Shown piece by piece: positions 63,453 through 64,000 of a stretch of DNA of 64,000 nucleotides. This DNA comes from Moritella sp. Urea-trap-13. GTDB lineage: Bacteria; Pseudomonadota; Gammaproteobacteria; Enterobacterales; Moritellaceae. The stretch is from contig NZ_PJCA01000040.1 of the NCBI RefSeq assembly GCF_002836355.1, positions 186,001-250,000 on the forward strand, written 5' to 3'. Below the pieces are notes generated by a model that made no database searches, had not been told where the DNA came from, and saw nothing but the letters and a program-made list of their open reading frames with translations. The position numbers were made by a program, and so were the translations under genes. Every line of letters starts with the position of its first letter. Position 1 is the first letter of the stretch.

Positions 63453-64000
63453 ATGATGAAAACAATGCGACTTTGGTTTGCTTGTGTTTTTGGCTTAGCG
63501 TTAAGTATGGTATTTGGCTGGTCGTATGGATTTTTTGCGATATTGCTGCCGACGTTTATTATCGCCCGCGCCGATCATTTCAATGTCAGCCTGATTAATC
63601 AAATGGTGCTCGGTATTGTTTGGGTTAGTTTGGAAGTTAATTTTATTTCCGGATTTTTGCAGCCTTATCCGTGGTTAATGACTGTCGCCGTGGCTATTTT
63701 ATTTATGAGTAAATGCATCGCCATGACCAAACCAAGCGGTTATCTGTTTGGTTTTACCGGTTTGCTGGTGGGCTCTATTGCGCTGAACTTTATGAGTTAT
63801 CCTGGTTTTGATAGCGAAGAGTTTACGCTGACATTGTGGGTAAGTGCCTTGGCCATCTACCCTATCTGCGGGTTGGCGTATTACTTGTTTAGCGAACCTG
63901 AACGTGAAGCAAAACTTGAGCAATCACAGCAAACTAATGTGGCTGTGCAGCACGATCATATCGGCGTATTACGACAAACAGCCATGGGCTGGACTATCTC
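63453..64000 (+). CDS. DUF2955/FUSC-like inner-membrane transporter, 3' end outside the window
   Basis: At least 182 residues from ATG ATG at 63453/63456 (GGGAGAAC upstream). It begins KTMRLWFACVFGLALSMVFG and has five or six membrane helices so far, consistent with the AaeB-type component paired with the fusion protein. The sequence ends inside the gene, so length and C-terminal domain are unknown. Confidence 0.85.
   Translation, partial: MMKTMRLWFACVFGLALSMVFGWSYGFFAILLPTFIIARADHFNVSLINQMVLGIVWVSLEVNFISGFLQPYPWLMTVAVAILFMSKCIAMTKPSGYLFGFTGLLVGSIALNFMSYPGFDSEEFTLTLWVSALAIYPICGLAYYLFSEPEREAKLEQSQQTNVAVQHDHIGVLRQTAMGWTI

Noticed and set aside
1-64000. tRNA, rRNA and insertion-sequence search
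   Set aside because: No tRNA cloverleaf, rRNA or IS transposase stood out by eye; weak short candidates were not credible.

Overview
The window is a piece of chromosome from a low-GC, Gram-negative marine gammaproteobacterium, most like Moritella or a relative near Vibrio and Shewanella. This rests on GcvP sequence character, VCR-like attC sites, two Cache chemoreceptors, MSHA-type pilin, MarC, a periplasmic racemase and phasins. It is inference, because no rRNA is present. It reads as backbone, then a large accessory block, then mixed backbone.

Region 1 (1-2911) is gcvP, lacking only the first base of its start codon. Region 2 (2917-23546) is a complete Tn7-like transposon of 20,630 bp inserted a few bases after the gcvP stop codon. 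Its matching termini start TGATGACTAGTAATTAAG. A perfect 5-bp duplication (GTTTG) flanks it. Three TnsB-type repeats are packed at the gcvP end and three are spread over about 140 bp at the far end, as in Tn7. The core is tnsA-tnsB-tnsC-tniQ-tnsD. Cargo lies on both sides. On the gcvP side are a large ATPase-phosphoribosyltransferase protein and an unknown two-gene module ending in a small membrane protein. On the other side are a type II-like Zorya system (zorA, zorB, HNH gene) and an unrecognised pair whose first protein ends in a formylglycine-generating-enzyme-like fold. The element looks like a mobile anti-phage island, with the pair at 20105-23369 and the pair at 6923-8150 as candidate undescribed systems.

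Region 3 (23552-28150) is a second mobile block. It holds five cassette-like genes (methyltransferase, membrane protein, PD-(D/E)XK-like protein, transglutaminase-like protein, secreted protein), each followed by an attC-like palindrome, with no integrase. Its outer edges carry inverted copies of a 21-bp repeat that looks like TnsB sites of another, transposase-less Tn7-like element. The right-edge segment (about 300 bp) occurs twice. A 22-codon leader ORF with a hairpin precedes the methyltransferase.

Region 4 (28151-42100) is a patchwork: a dynamin-like GTPase, a metallopeptidase with a broken second copy, three dif-like sites around a small secreted protein, a periplasmic racemase, and a repeated phasin module (three genes plus one remnant) interleaved with a DUF2235 hydrolase, a phospholipase-D-type lipoprotein and a porin. 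Region 5 (42097-64000) looks like ordinary chromosome: a pilin-like gene without a normal start codon, a divergent HflX, a periplasmic nucleotidase, a PACE efflux protein with a LysR regulator, an ArsP-like permease, a DUF481 protein, MarC, hydrolases, an AraC regulator, two chemoreceptors, a radical SAM protein, and a LysR gene divergent from an EmrA-like/DUF2955 efflux pair that runs off the end.
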